Assembly: GCF_004365175.1 (NCBI RefSeq)
Contig: NZ_SOCE01000003.1
Span: 1 to 64,000 of the forward strand
Reading direction: 5' to 3'
Source: Kribbella voronezhensis
GTDB taxonomy: Bacteria > Actinomycetota > Actinomycetes > Propionibacteriales > Kribbellaceae
DNA length: 64,000 nucleotides
Part shown: positions 43,970-51,433 of the stretch, piece after piece
Layout of the letters: every line of letters begins with the position of its first letter
How positions within the stretch are numbered: position 1 is the stretch's first letter
The notes under the pieces: generated by a model
Told to the model about the DNA's origin: nothing
Seen by the model: the letters and a program-made list of their open reading frames with translations, nothing else
The model's database searches: none
Program-made: the position numbers and the translations under genes

Positions 43970-45156
43970 GCCTGGGACAGCGTCTTCTCCAGCGGCGACC
44001 GGAACCGCGGAGTCACCCGTACGCCGGCCAGCCAACTCGTCCATTTCGCGGCTTCGACCTCGATCGCCCGGGTCGCCTCGGCGCCGACGTCCTCCAGCAA
44101 CCTGAAGCGGACCTCGCCGGACTCGGGCTGGCCCCAGCCGCCGACGATCCGGCCGTTCACCCAGACTGTCGGGCCGACGTTGCCGGTGTTGTCGAAGAGC
44201 TGGGGCTTGTAGTCGCCGAGGTACCAGTCGCGTTCTTTCCAGCCCATCGGCGTCGGGTCCAGCGCCGGCAGCAGCGCGACCCACGGCTCGACCTCGGTCT
44301 CCGGCCCCTCGTCGCCGGGCAGGACGTAGCCGACGGCACCATCCAGATCCACCTCGACCGCGTCCACCGCGGTGAGCGCCTTCTTCGTCTGACCCAGAGT
44401 CCAGCCCGACCACCACTGCAGATCCGCGGCCGTTCCAGGCCCGAACGAGGTCAGCCAGGCCCTGGCGAGCTCCGCTCGGGCGTCCTCCGCGGGCAGCTTG
44501 TCGCCCAGCCCGCCCGGCAGCCAGTTCTCGGCGGGGGACCACTGGTGTTGTCCGCTGAGCCACGTCCCGATCGGGCGACCGCGGACGATGCGGCCCTCAG
44601 CGGCCAGCTGGAACAGCACCCGGCTGGTGACGTACGGCTGGGCGGCGTACGACTTGCCTTCGGCCATCGAGAGGCGGGTCCGCAGGCGTGGTTCGTCGGC
44701 GGACAGTTCGTTCGCGGTGGCGGAACCGCGCAGCGCCAGAGCGGTCGCCGTCGACTCCTCGACCGCCCGCAACCACTTGCCGGCCGCGTCCGCGTCCGGC
44801 CCGATCCCGGCCTCGACCAGGTGCTTGACCAGGAGTTTGCGCTGTTTCATGGCGATGTCCTCGGTGCAGGCGGCCTGGATCACCGGCGCGAAGGCCGTCG
44901 GCGCCACGAAGACGGTCCGCCGCATGCCGAGCATCCGGATCAGCGTGCGATCGTCGTACAGGGCACGCTCTGTGCCCGCGACCTCACTCCCCGGCACCCT
45001 GGCGGCGACCGACAGGTGCACGGTCGCCGGGTCGGTGGCGTGCAGCACCACCACGGCCTCGGTGGCCTCGAGCGGACCCGTCGCCTGGCAGGACGGTGCC
45101 AGCCGATGCCGCCGCCCGATCCTCGCCCGCCGCTCGCCGACCCCGATCCGCTCCAT
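43966..45156 (-). CDS. Winged-helix DNA-binding domain protein (HTH_42 / AlkZ relative)
   Basis: 396 residues. The family (Pfam HTH_42, formerly DUF1006) includes the AlkZ DNA glycosylases. RALYDDRTLIRMLGMRRTVFV, TRVLFQLAAEGRIVRG and WSGWTLGQTKKAL match the family. At the position of the AlkZ QxQ catalytic motif the sequence is LHATDP, so glycosylase activity is doubtful. TTG 45159 and ATG 45156 are adjacent; GAGATGGGG supports ATG 45156. It is convergent with pafC. Confidence 0.85.
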   Translation of the reverse strand: MERIGVGERRARIGRRHRLAPSCQATGPLEATEAVVVLHATDPATVHLSVAARVPGSEVAGTERALYDDRTLIRMLGMRRTVFVAPTAFAPVIQAACTEDIAMKQRKLLVKHLVEAGIGPDADAAGKWLRAVEESTATALALRGSATANELSADEPRLRTRLSMAEGKSYAAQPYVTSRVLFQLAAEGRIVRGRPIGTWLSGQHQWSPAENWLPGGLGDKLPAEDARAELARAWLTSFGPGTAADLQWWSGWTLGQTKKALTAVDAVEVDLDGAVGYVLPGDEGPETEVEPWVALLPALDPTPMGWKERDWYLGDYKPQLFDNTGNVGPTVWVNGRIVGGWGQPESGEVRFRLLEDVGAEATRAIEVEAAKWTSWLAGVRVTPRFRSPLEKTLSQA

Positions 45157-45270
45157 CAACGCCCCATCTCTGCTGGTGATACACAGTTCTTACCATTACG
45201 TTCCAGCCACGTTCGGCCACCGTTGGGCCTCAGGATCACCTGCGAGCCGCGATCCTGGCCTGGGACCGGA

Positions 45271-45276
45271 TAGGCT
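45271..45276 (+). promoter_or_regulatory. Leaderless -10 hexamer ahead of the Tat region
   Basis: TAGGCT, 6 nt before ATG 45283. Confidence 0.42.
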
Positions 45277-45282
45277 CGGGGC

Positions 45283-45474
45283 ATGTACTGGTTCCTGCTG
45301 TTCCTCGGCGTGGTGGCGGTGTGGCTTCTGGTCCTCGCCCTGCTCGCCAAGAAGCTGTGGGGCCGGACCAAGGCACTGACACGTGAGTTGGTCGCCGCCC
45401 AGTCCAAGCTCGACGCCGCGCAGTCACAGACCAGATCCGGACAGTCCGGCGAAGGTGCGCGGGCCCGGGCGTAG
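45283..45474 (+). CDS. Small single-pass membrane protein upstream of tatA
   Basis: 63 residues: one membrane helix (YWFLLFLGVVAVWLLVLALLA) then a basic, helical tail (KKLWGRTKALTRELVAAQSKLDAAQ). It resembles the small membrane proteins commonly encoded just before tatA in actinobacteria. Function unknown. It is not a TatB: the Glu and Gly-Pro hinge of TatA/B are absent. Confidence 0.8.
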   Translation: MYWFLLFLGVVAVWLLVLALLAKKLWGRTKALTRELVAAQSKLDAAQSQTRSGQSGEGARARA

Positions 45475-45526
45475 TATCGGCGCTCACTGTTGAGCCACGA
45501 GTAGAAGTCGGTAGAGGGAGTTCGTC

Positions 45527-45835
45527 ATGGTTTCCTATCTCGGTATGCCCCAGGGCGCTGAGTGGCTCGTCATTCTCGCGATCGTCGTCCTGCTCTTCGG
45601 CTCGGCCAAGCTGCCGGCACTGGTGAAGCAGCTCGGGAAGTCCAAGAAGATCTGGGAAGAAGAAGTCGGCCCGGGTCGCAAGAAGGACGACGAGCTCACC
45701 CAGGGCGTCCAGGCGCCGACCCAGCAGGTGAACCCCCCGGTGCAGGCTCCCAGCCAGCAGCCCGTGCAGCAGCCGAACCAGGTGAACGGTCAGGCGCCGG
45801 GCGACGGTCTGCCGCCGACGCACACGGCCAACTGA
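45527..45835 (+). CDS. tatA: Twin-arginine translocase subunit TatA
   Basis: 102 residues. Short membrane helix (EWLVILAIVVLLFGSAKLPAL) with the FG hinge, then amphipathic KQLGKSKKIWEEEVGPGRKK and a Gln/Pro-rich tail. TatA forms the pore for folded proteins. AGGGAG precedes ATG 45527. No tatB is found in the window; actinobacteria often encode it elsewhere. tatC starts 16 nt downstream. Confidence 0.95.
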   Translation: MVSYLGMPQGAEWLVILAIVVLLFGSAKLPALVKQLGKSKKIWEEEVGPGRKKDDELTQGVQAPTQQVNPPVQAPSQQPVQQPNQVNGQAPGDGLPPTHTAN

Positions 45836-45851
45836 GCCTCGCGCTCCATCT

Positions 45852-46670
45852 GTGACAGTGGTGAGGATCGGACGGCGGAAAGAGCGCCGCCCGAAGGACG
45901 AAGAGGGTCGGATGACCCTGCGCGAGCACATCATCGAGCTCCGCAACCGATTGGTCGTCAGCGTCGCCGCGATCGTGGTGGGCACGATCGCGGCCTGGTT
46001 CATCTACGACCAGGCGTTCCATTTCCTGACGAGCCCGTTCGTCGAGAGCGTCCGGCAGCTGAACCCCCAGCCGGGGGAGAAGCGGCCGGAGCTGACCTTG
46101 GGCGGGGTCGGTGACGCGCTGACCTTCCAGATCAAGGTCTCGGCGTTGATCGGGCTGATCCTGGCCGGGCCGATCTGGCTCTACCAGCTGTGGGCGTTCA
46201 TCGCGCCCGGACTGCACCGCAGCGAGAAGAAGTGGACGTTCCTGTTCGCCGGGATCGCCGCACCGCTTTTCGCCGGCGGTATGGCGGTGGCCTACTGGAC
46301 GCTGCCGAAGGGCATCGCGATCCTGATCAGCTTCACCCCCGAGTCGGTCCAGAACCTGGTCGACGTGCAGCATTATCTGGACTTCGTGATCCGGACGATG
46401 CTGGTGTTCGGTGTCGCGTTCCTGATCCCGCTGGTCGTCGTGCTGCTGAACATGGTCGGCCTGGTGCCGGCCACGGCGCTCAGCAAGTTCCGGCCGTACA
46501 TCATCTTGGTGATCTTCGTCTTCGCCGCCGTCGCCACACCGTCCGGTGACCCGTTCACGATGTGTCTGCTGGCGATCCCGATGTGCCTGTTGTTCTTCAT
46601 CGCCGAAGTGATCTGCCGGATCAACGACAAGCGCCGGTCGCGCAAGACCGAGGAAATGCTGGCCGATTGA
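45852..46670 (+). CDS. tatC: Twin-arginine translocase subunit TatC
   Basis: About 272 residues with six membrane segments. The N-terminal MTLREHIIELRNRLVVS and the first loop with FLTSPFVESV are the TatC signal-peptide-binding features; YQLWAFIAPGLHRSEKK and the following FLFAGIAAPLFAGG are conserved. GTG 45852 is used; GTG 45861 or ATG 45912 are possible. No clear ribosome site separates them. The next gene overlaps by 1 nt. Confidence 0.94.
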   Translation: MTVVRIGRRKERRPKDEEGRMTLREHIIELRNRLVVSVAAIVVGTIAAWFIYDQAFHFLTSPFVESVRQLNPQPGEKRPELTLGGVGDALTFQIKVSALIGLILAGPIWLYQLWAFIAPGLHRSEKKWTFLFAGIAAPLFAGGMAVAYWTLPKGIAILISFTPESVQNLVDVQHYLDFVIRTMLVFGVAFLIPLVVVLLNMVGLVPATALSKFRPYIILVIFVFAAVATPSGDPFTMCLLAIPMCLLFFIAEVICRINDKRRSRKTEEMLAD

Positions 46671-47542
46671 TGAGCCGACACATCGCCCTGGTGGTCAACC
46701 CCACCAGTGGCCGGGGCCTCGGTGCCCGGGTCGCGCCGATCGTCCGCCGGCGCCTGGAGTCCGCCGGGCTGACCGTCACGGAGTACGCGACCACCTGTGC
46801 CGAGGACGTCGGCCGGATCTCCGCGGAGGTGATCGCCTCCGGTGCGGACGCGGTCGCGCTGATCGGCGGCGACGGCACGATCCACCTCGGCGCGCAGGTG
46901 CTGGCCAAGTCGGGGATGCCGTTCGGCGTGATCCCGGCGGGCACCGGGAACGACTTCGCCCGCGGGATCGGCGTACCGCTGAAGAATCCGCTGGCGGCGG
47001 CCGATCTGATCGTGGCGGGCAAGACGCGTTCGGTCGACCTGGCGGTGGCGAAGGACGAGTTCATCACCACGGTGGTCGCCGGTGGCTTCGACTCGCTGGT
47101 GAACAAGCGCGCCAACGAGATGAACTGGCCGAAGGGCAACTCGCGGTACACGCTGGCCACGCTGGCGGAACTGCGGACGTTCAAGCCGCTCTCGTACGTC
47201 GTGACGGTCGACGGCGAGGTGCTGGAGACCGAGGCGATGCTGGTCGCGGTGGGCACCGGTCCGACGTACGGCGGCGGGCTGCAGATCTGCGCGGGCGCGG
47301 AGATCGACGACGGATTGCTCGACATCACCGTGATCAAGCCGGTCTCCCGGCTGACGCTGCTGCAGATGTTCCCGAAGCTGGCCAAGGGCACGCATCTGGG
47401 GCATCCGATGGTGCACACGCTGCGCGGGCGCTCGGTGCGGCTGGAGTCGCCGACGGTCACGGCGTACGCCGACGGGGAGATCCTCGGGCCGCTGCCGGTC
47501 GACATCGGCATCGCTCCTGGTGCGCTGACCGTCTTCGCCTAG
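46670..47542 (+). CDS. Diacylglycerol/sphingosine kinase family lipid kinase
   Basis: 290 residues. VVNPTSGRGLG, ALIGGDGTIH (GGDGT at 66-70) and PAGTGNDFARGIG are the nucleotide-binding motifs of the DagK/YegS family. Likely phosphorylates diacylglycerol or a related lipid at the membrane. ATG 46670 overlaps the tatC stop by one base. In Streptomyces this gene is, from memory, followed directly by the Ski2-like helicase; here about 5.6 kb intervenes. Confidence 0.93.
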   Translation: MSRHIALVVNPTSGRGLGARVAPIVRRRLESAGLTVTEYATTCAEDVGRISAEVIASGADAVALIGGDGTIHLGAQVLAKSGMPFGVIPAGTGNDFARGIGVPLKNPLAAADLIVAGKTRSVDLAVAKDEFITTVVAGGFDSLVNKRANEMNWPKGNSRYTLATLAELRTFKPLSYVVTVDGEVLETEAMLVAVGTGPTYGGGLQICAGAEIDDGLLDITVIKPVSRLTLLQMFPKLAKGTHLGHPMVHTLRGRSVRLESPTVTAYADGEILGPLPVDIGIAPGALTVFA

Positions 47543-47593
47543 TTGCTCAATCACTACACGAATCTGTTTCATCTCTGTTCGTGGCGGCTGTTG

Positions 47594-47618
47594 TCTGATA
47601 GGAAAGGTTCCTAACAGA
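47594..47618. promoter_or_regulatory. Palindromic operator upstream of chitosanase
   Basis: A 25-bp palindrome centred at 47606: outer TCTG/CAGA and inner TAGGAA (47599-47604) and TTCCTA (47608-47613), with one mismatched pair. It fits the palindromic operator reported upstream of actinobacterial GH46 chitosanase genes and bound by the ROK-family repressor CsnR (recalled, not checked). It lies 30 nt before the start codon. Confidence 0.65.
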
Positions 47619-47648
47619 TACCTCTCGACGCCCCTCGAAGGAGAGATC

Positions 47649-48500
47649 GTGCTCAACCGCCCCCGCAAGACCGGCACGAAACTGGCCGCCGTCCTGCTCG
47701 GCTTCGCCGTCGCAGCTACTCCCGCTTACGCGATGGCCTCGCCGTTCACGCCGCACAACGACGCCGCCCAGCAGGTGACCAAGGTGACGGCGACCGGGTT
47801 GGACGACCCGGCCAAGAAGGAAATCGCGATGAAGATCGTGTCCAGTGCGGAGAACTCCTCGCTGGACTGGAAGGCGCAGTACAAGTACATCGAGGACATC
47901 GACGACGGCCGCGGCTACACGGCGGGCATCATCGGGTTCTGCTCCGGCACCGGCGACATGCTCGACCTGGTCGAGCTCTACACCCAGCGCAAGCCGGGCA
48001 ACGTGCTGGCGAAGTACCTGCCCGCCCTCCGCCGGGTGGACGGCACCGACTCCCACGAAGGCCTCGATCCGAACTTCCCGAAGGACTGGCGGACCGCGGC
48101 CGGTGACAGCGCCTTCAAGACCGCCCAGAACGACGAGCGCGACCGGGTCTACTTCAACCCGGCCGTCGCCCAGGGCAAGTCCGACGGCGTCGGCACCCTC
48201 GGCCAGTTCATGTACTACGACGCGATCGTCATGCACGGCGACGGCGGCGACCCGACCAGCTTCCGCAACATCCGCAAGCGCGCCCTGAGCAAGGCCAAGC
48301 CGCCGTCGCAGGGCGGCAACGAGACCACCTGGCTGAACGCCTTCCTCGACGCCCGCGTCTGGGCGATGAAGCAGGAAGAGGCCCACAGCGACACCAGCCG
48401 CGTCGACACCGCCCAACGCGTCTTCCTCCGCAACGGCAACCTCAACCTCAACACCCCCCTCGACTGGAAGGTCTACGGCGACAGCTACCACATCAGCTGA
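47649..48500 (+). CDS. csnA: Secreted GH46 chitosanase
   Basis: 283 residues. Signal peptide (LAAVLLGFAVAATPAYA) then the GH46 core: catalytic acid Glu68 in SSAENSSLDW and base Asp86 in DIDDGRGYTAG (Glu22 and Asp40 in Streptomyces N174 numbering), 18 residues apart as required. IIGFCSGTGDMLDLVELY is the signature. It hydrolyses chitosan endolytically outside the cell. GTG 47649 follows AAGGAGAG. Repression by a CsnR-type regulator is suggested by the upstream palindrome; no such gene is in the window. Confidence 0.96.
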   Translation: MLNRPRKTGTKLAAVLLGFAVAATPAYAMASPFTPHNDAAQQVTKVTATGLDDPAKKEIAMKIVSSAENSSLDWKAQYKYIEDIDDGRGYTAGIIGFCSGTGDMLDLVELYTQRKPGNVLAKYLPALRRVDGTDSHEGLDPNFPKDWRTAAGDSAFKTAQNDERDRVYFNPAVAQGKSDGVGTLGQFMYYDAIVMHGDGGDPTSFRNIRKRALSKAKPPSQGGNETTWLNAFLDARVWAMKQEEAHSDTSRVDTAQRVFLRNGNLNLNTPLDWKVYGDSYHIS

Positions 48501-48516
48501 CCCCGCACCCCGTCAC

Positions 48517-48553
48517 GACCCTCGCACCCCGCAGTCCCGGGGGTGCGAGGGTC
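48517..48553 (+). terminator. Hairpin terminator after chitosanase
   Basis: A perfect 14-bp inverted repeat, GACCCTCGCACCCC (48517-48530) with its complement at 48540-48553, followed by TTCCTCG. Confidence 0.85.
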
Positions 48554-48571
48554 TTCCTCGTACTACGCCCA

Positions 48572-48630
48572 CGCACCTCCTGCGTCGGCGCTCCCACCCA
48601 CCCGGGAACGCCGCTCCTCCGTCGCGGCTC
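48572..48630 (+). repeat. Dispersed intergenic repeat, copy C
   Basis: Two units, CGCACCTCCTGCGTCGGCGC (48572-48591) and CGCTCCTCCGTCGCGGCTC (48612-48630), separated by CCCACCCACCC. In reverse complement the pair matches 24498-24550 almost base for base at its ends. The rest of the gap to 48774 holds no gene that I can support. Confidence 0.8.
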
Positions 48631-48774
48631 AGAACTGTGGCGGGCCGATCCCGCGACCTCACCCGCCGCGGACGGCCCCCGGGCCCCCCGTGTTCGCCAC
48701 TGCGACCCGATCGCACCCGCGGCTCCGAAGTAGGCTCAACCGCATGCTGCACGGCGTACTGGAGGTTCCCGGGA

Positions 48775-49143
48775 TCAGGCAGAGTCCGTGGCCCGGAAGC
48801 GATCGAGATCGATCTCCATCTCCATTCCGTTCAGGAGGACGACGATCCGCGGCTGCTCGGCGCCGGTCGCATGCAGGTACTCCGCGAGAGTGGACAGCAG
48901 CATGTCGCTCCGCCGCTCGAGCCGCGAGACGACCGCCTGCCCCACACCTAAGCGCTCAGCCACCTCCACCTGGGTGAGGTCACCGGCGCGCCGGATCATC
49001 GCCAGGTTCTCGGCGTACACGCGATCCATCTCACCGGCTTCGGCCTCAACCTCGGCAACCCCGGCAGCGATCTCCGGCTTGGCCAGCAACTCGTCCAGAC
49101 GATCGTTGCCCCGGACAAAGGTCGATCTACTCTTCTTGCTCAC
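48775..49143 (-). CDS. XRE/HigA-like antitoxin
   Basis: About 122 residues. A Cro/C1-type helix-turn-helix (DLTQVEVAERLGVGQAVVSRLERRSD) follows a helical N-terminus (RLDELLAKPEIAAGVAEVEAEA). The C-terminus is a short beta-rich tail. GTG 49143 is preferred for the GAGAGGA upstream and overlaps the toxin stop by 4 nt, so toxin and antitoxin are co-translated. It should neutralise the toxin and repress the operon. Confidence 0.85.
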   Translation of the reverse strand: MSKKSRSTFVRGNDRLDELLAKPEIAAGVAEVEAEAGEMDRVYAENLAMIRRAGDLTQVEVAERLGVGQAVVSRLERRSDMLLSTLAEYLHATGAEQPRIVVLLNGMEMEIDLDRFRATDSA

Positions 49144-49544
49144 GGCCGTCCTCTCTTCGCCTCTCGCTTCCACTGATCGATCACCCCGTCGGCGCGAGCG
49201 CCGACCGAGTTGTAGAAGACGTCACCGATACGAGCCTTGTCTCCCGCAAACAGTGCGACGACAACGATGTCGGAGTCCGGTGGAAACCAGCAGATGAGCC
49301 GGATCGCAATGCCTTCGCGATACGGATGCGATACCCGCCACAGCGGATAGCGCCTGGACTGCCGGATCCACCGGAGCGTCGCTGTCTCGGTCTGCCGGGT
49401 CGGCGGTTCCTTGAGGTCCTGGAGACGTTTGAGCGCGGCGGTGACCCGGATGAGGACCTGCTGCGCACGCGCATCTCCCTTGTCCGCTCGTCTTTCCACG
49501 CCGTCGAGCCAGGTGCCGAACTCGGCCGGCCAGTCGATCTGCAC
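49140..49544 (-). CDS. RelE/HigB-like toxin
   Basis: 134 residues. The core LKRLQDLKEPPTRQTETATLRWIRQSRRYPLWRVSHPY and RLICWFPPDSDIVVVALFAGDKAR fit the RelE/ParE-fold HigB-type mRNA interferases. The toxin gene precedes the antitoxin, as in higBA. Ribosome-dependent mRNA cleavage is expected from the family. GTG 49544. The two genes form a complete pair in an accessory segment. Confidence 0.82.
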   Translation of the reverse strand: MQIDWPAEFGTWLDGVERRADKGDARAQQVLIRVTAALKRLQDLKEPPTRQTETATLRWIRQSRRYPLWRVSHPYREGIAIRLICWFPPDSDIVVVALFAGDKARIGDVFYNSVGARADGVIDQWKREAKRGRP

Positions 49545-49564
49545 CGCTCAACTATGTCACTGAG

Positions 49565-49586
49565 ATCATATGGCTTTGAAATCATA
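49565..49586 (-). promoter_or_regulatory. Promoter/operator of the toxin-antitoxin operon
   Basis: Two TATGAT hexamers on the minus strand (49586-49581 and 49570-49565), and an inverted repeat ATATG...CATAT spanning them with a 10-nt spacer. The AT-rich segment lies about 21 nt before the toxin GTG. It fits a -10 element overlapped by an autoregulatory operator. Confidence 0.55.
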
Positions 49587-49710
49587 TTTGATAGTGGCTG
49601 CAGCGGCAACGATCCGTTCCTGGGAAGTCTTGTCAGCGAGTGATGGCGTGTACAGCGACGAGGCTGGTCGGGAGGCTCGTTGGTTCGGCTGGGGCGGGTT
49701 AGGTTTGGGT

Positions 49711-50994
49711 ATGGCTCGGCGGCTTGTGGGTGACGTGGTGTCGGGGGAGGCTGCGCGGCGGGTTGCGTTGGGGGCGCAGGGGTTCGGGGACGGGCGGCCG
49801 GGTGGGCGGGTGGATGTGCGGCGGCTGGGGAAGGTGGTCGAGCGGGTCGGCGTACTGCAGGTTGATTCGGTGAATGTGTTGTGCCGGTCGCATTATCTGC
49901 CGGTGTTCGCCAGGCTCGGGGCGTATGAGCGGGCGGCGCTCGATCGGATCAGCTGGACCGGGGACCGGAGGTTGTTCGAGTACTTCTGGGGGCACAAGGC
50001 GAGTCTGCTTCCGTTGAGTGCGTATCCCTTGCTGCGTTGGCGGATGAGAGCCGTCGAGCGGCAGGACTGGAGTGACCCGGAGGTGTCGGCGCCGTGGTCG
50101 GTCGTCACCGGGATGCAGCGGCTGAGCAAGGAACGGCCTGGGTACGTCGAGCAGGTTCTCGCGATGGTCACCGAGCACGGGCCGATCACGGCCGGCGAGG
50201 CGAGCCCGGACGGCGTACGGCGAAAGGCCGGCGACCCCGATCCCGATCCGACCACCGGGCGGATGTGGAACTGGCAGGACGCCAAGATCGCCGTCGAGTA
50301 CCTGTTCGCCGCGGGCCGCGTCGCGATCGCCGGCCGGCGCAACTTCGAGCGGTTGTACGACCTCACCGAACGGGTACTGCCGGCCGCCGTACTGCGGGCG
50401 CCCGAACCCACCGTCGACGAGGCCCGCCGCGAACTGGTCAACCACTCGGCCAAGGCCCTCGGCGTCGCCACGGCAACCGAACTCTGCGGTGCCACCGGCG
50501 GCTACTTCCCGTTGCCAACGGCAACGGCTAGGCGGGTGATCAACGAACTCGTCGAAGCCGGCGACCTGATCCCGGTACAGGTCGAAGGCGTGACCCAGCA
50601 GAGCTATCTCTCCAGGACCGCGATCGACCGCCCCGTCGACGCCCGCGCCCTGCTCTCACCCTTCGACACCCTCATCTGGAACCGCGACCGCACCCATCGC
50701 CTGTTCGACTTCTTCTACCGGATCAGCATCTACACCCCTGCCGCACAACGAATTCACGGGTACTACGTCCTGCCGTTCCTCCTCGGCGATCGCCTCGTGG
50801 CCCGCGTCGACCTGAAGTCCGACCGCAAGAACTCCACCCTCCTCGTCCCGACCGTCACCCCCGAGCCCGGCGCAACCGACATCGCCGAACCACTCGCCGC
50901 CGAACTCACCCTGATGGCCCGCTGGCTCAACCTGGACCGCATCCAGGTGACGGCGGACGGCGGCCTCGGCCGCGCGCTTTCCCAGCTCGTCTAA
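49711..50994 (+). CDS. YcaQ/AlkX-like winged-helix DNA glycosylase
   Basis: 427 residues. GVLQVDSVNVLCRSHYLPVFARLG carries a QVD (Gln50-Val-Asp52), matching the QxD motif described for YcaQ/AlkX interstrand-crosslink glycosylases, and the family WGHKASLLPL follows. Three winged helices span the protein (AGRVAIAGRRNFERLYDLTERVLP). It probably removes bulky or crosslinked alkyl lesions. ATG 49711 is preceded by TTAGGT 6 nt upstream and no Shine-Dalgarno site. Confidence 0.9.
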   Translation: MARRLVGDVVSGEAARRVALGAQGFGDGRPGGRVDVRRLGKVVERVGVLQVDSVNVLCRSHYLPVFARLGAYERAALDRISWTGDRRLFEYFWGHKASLLPLSAYPLLRWRMRAVERQDWSDPEVSAPWSVVTGMQRLSKERPGYVEQVLAMVTEHGPITAGEASPDGVRRKAGDPDPDPTTGRMWNWQDAKIAVEYLFAAGRVAIAGRRNFERLYDLTERVLPAAVLRAPEPTVDEARRELVNHSAKALGVATATELCGATGGYFPLPTATARRVINELVEAGDLIPVQVEGVTQQSYLSRTAIDRPVDARALLSPFDTLIWNRDRTHRLFDFFYRISIYTPAAQRIHGYYVLPFLLGDRLVARVDLKSDRKNSTLLVPTVTPEPGATDIAEPLAAELTLMARWLNLDRIQVTADGGLGRALSQLV

Positions 50995-50998
50995 AGCC

Positions 50999-51364
50999 TC
51001 AGTCGGTCCAATCCAGTTGCGGTTCGGGGACAGCGAGACTCCGCCCGTGCTCCTGCGCCGCCGCCCGGCCCGCGCTGTCGCCTCGCGGGTAACGAAAGAC
51101 GCGATCCGGAAACACCACGAAGATCTCCCGGTCGTCGTGGAAATCGGCGTACCAGCCCGGCTTGTCGAGCAACCCCATCAACGCGTCCGCGAGCGACTCG
51201 GCCCGGTTGTCCTCCACCTCGAACTCCACCAGCGTCCACACCGACGGTTGCTCGGCCGACGTCCCCTCAACCGCGGCGCGACTCAACTTCCGAACCACCA
51301 GCGGCACCCCCTCCAGCACCGCCCCCACCCGCAAACTCTCGGCGATAAGCGCTCCTTCGTACAC
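50999..51364 (-). CDS. Hypothetical protein
   Basis: 121 residues. Predominantly beta with one helix: RVGAVLEGVPLVVRKLSRAA; WTLVEFEVEDNRAESLADAL; GWYADFHDDREIFVVFPDRVF. Arrangement and length resemble a small single-domain enzyme or sensor, but no family is recognised. GTG 51364 with GGGGTCAGGG upstream. It follows the MFS gene on the same strand by 69 nt and converges on the YcaQ-like gene, 4 nt apart. Confidence 0.78.
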   Translation of the reverse strand: MYEGALIAESLRVGAVLEGVPLVVRKLSRAAVEGTSAEQPSVWTLVEFEVEDNRAESLADALMGLLDKPGWYADFHDDREIFVVFPDRVFRYPRGDSAGRAAAQEHGRSLAVPEPQLDWTD

Positions 51365-51433
51365 CCTGACCCCTTCCGATGATCGACGTACGGCGAATCC
51401 AGGGGCTCCCGGAGAGATGTCGGGGAGCCGCGT

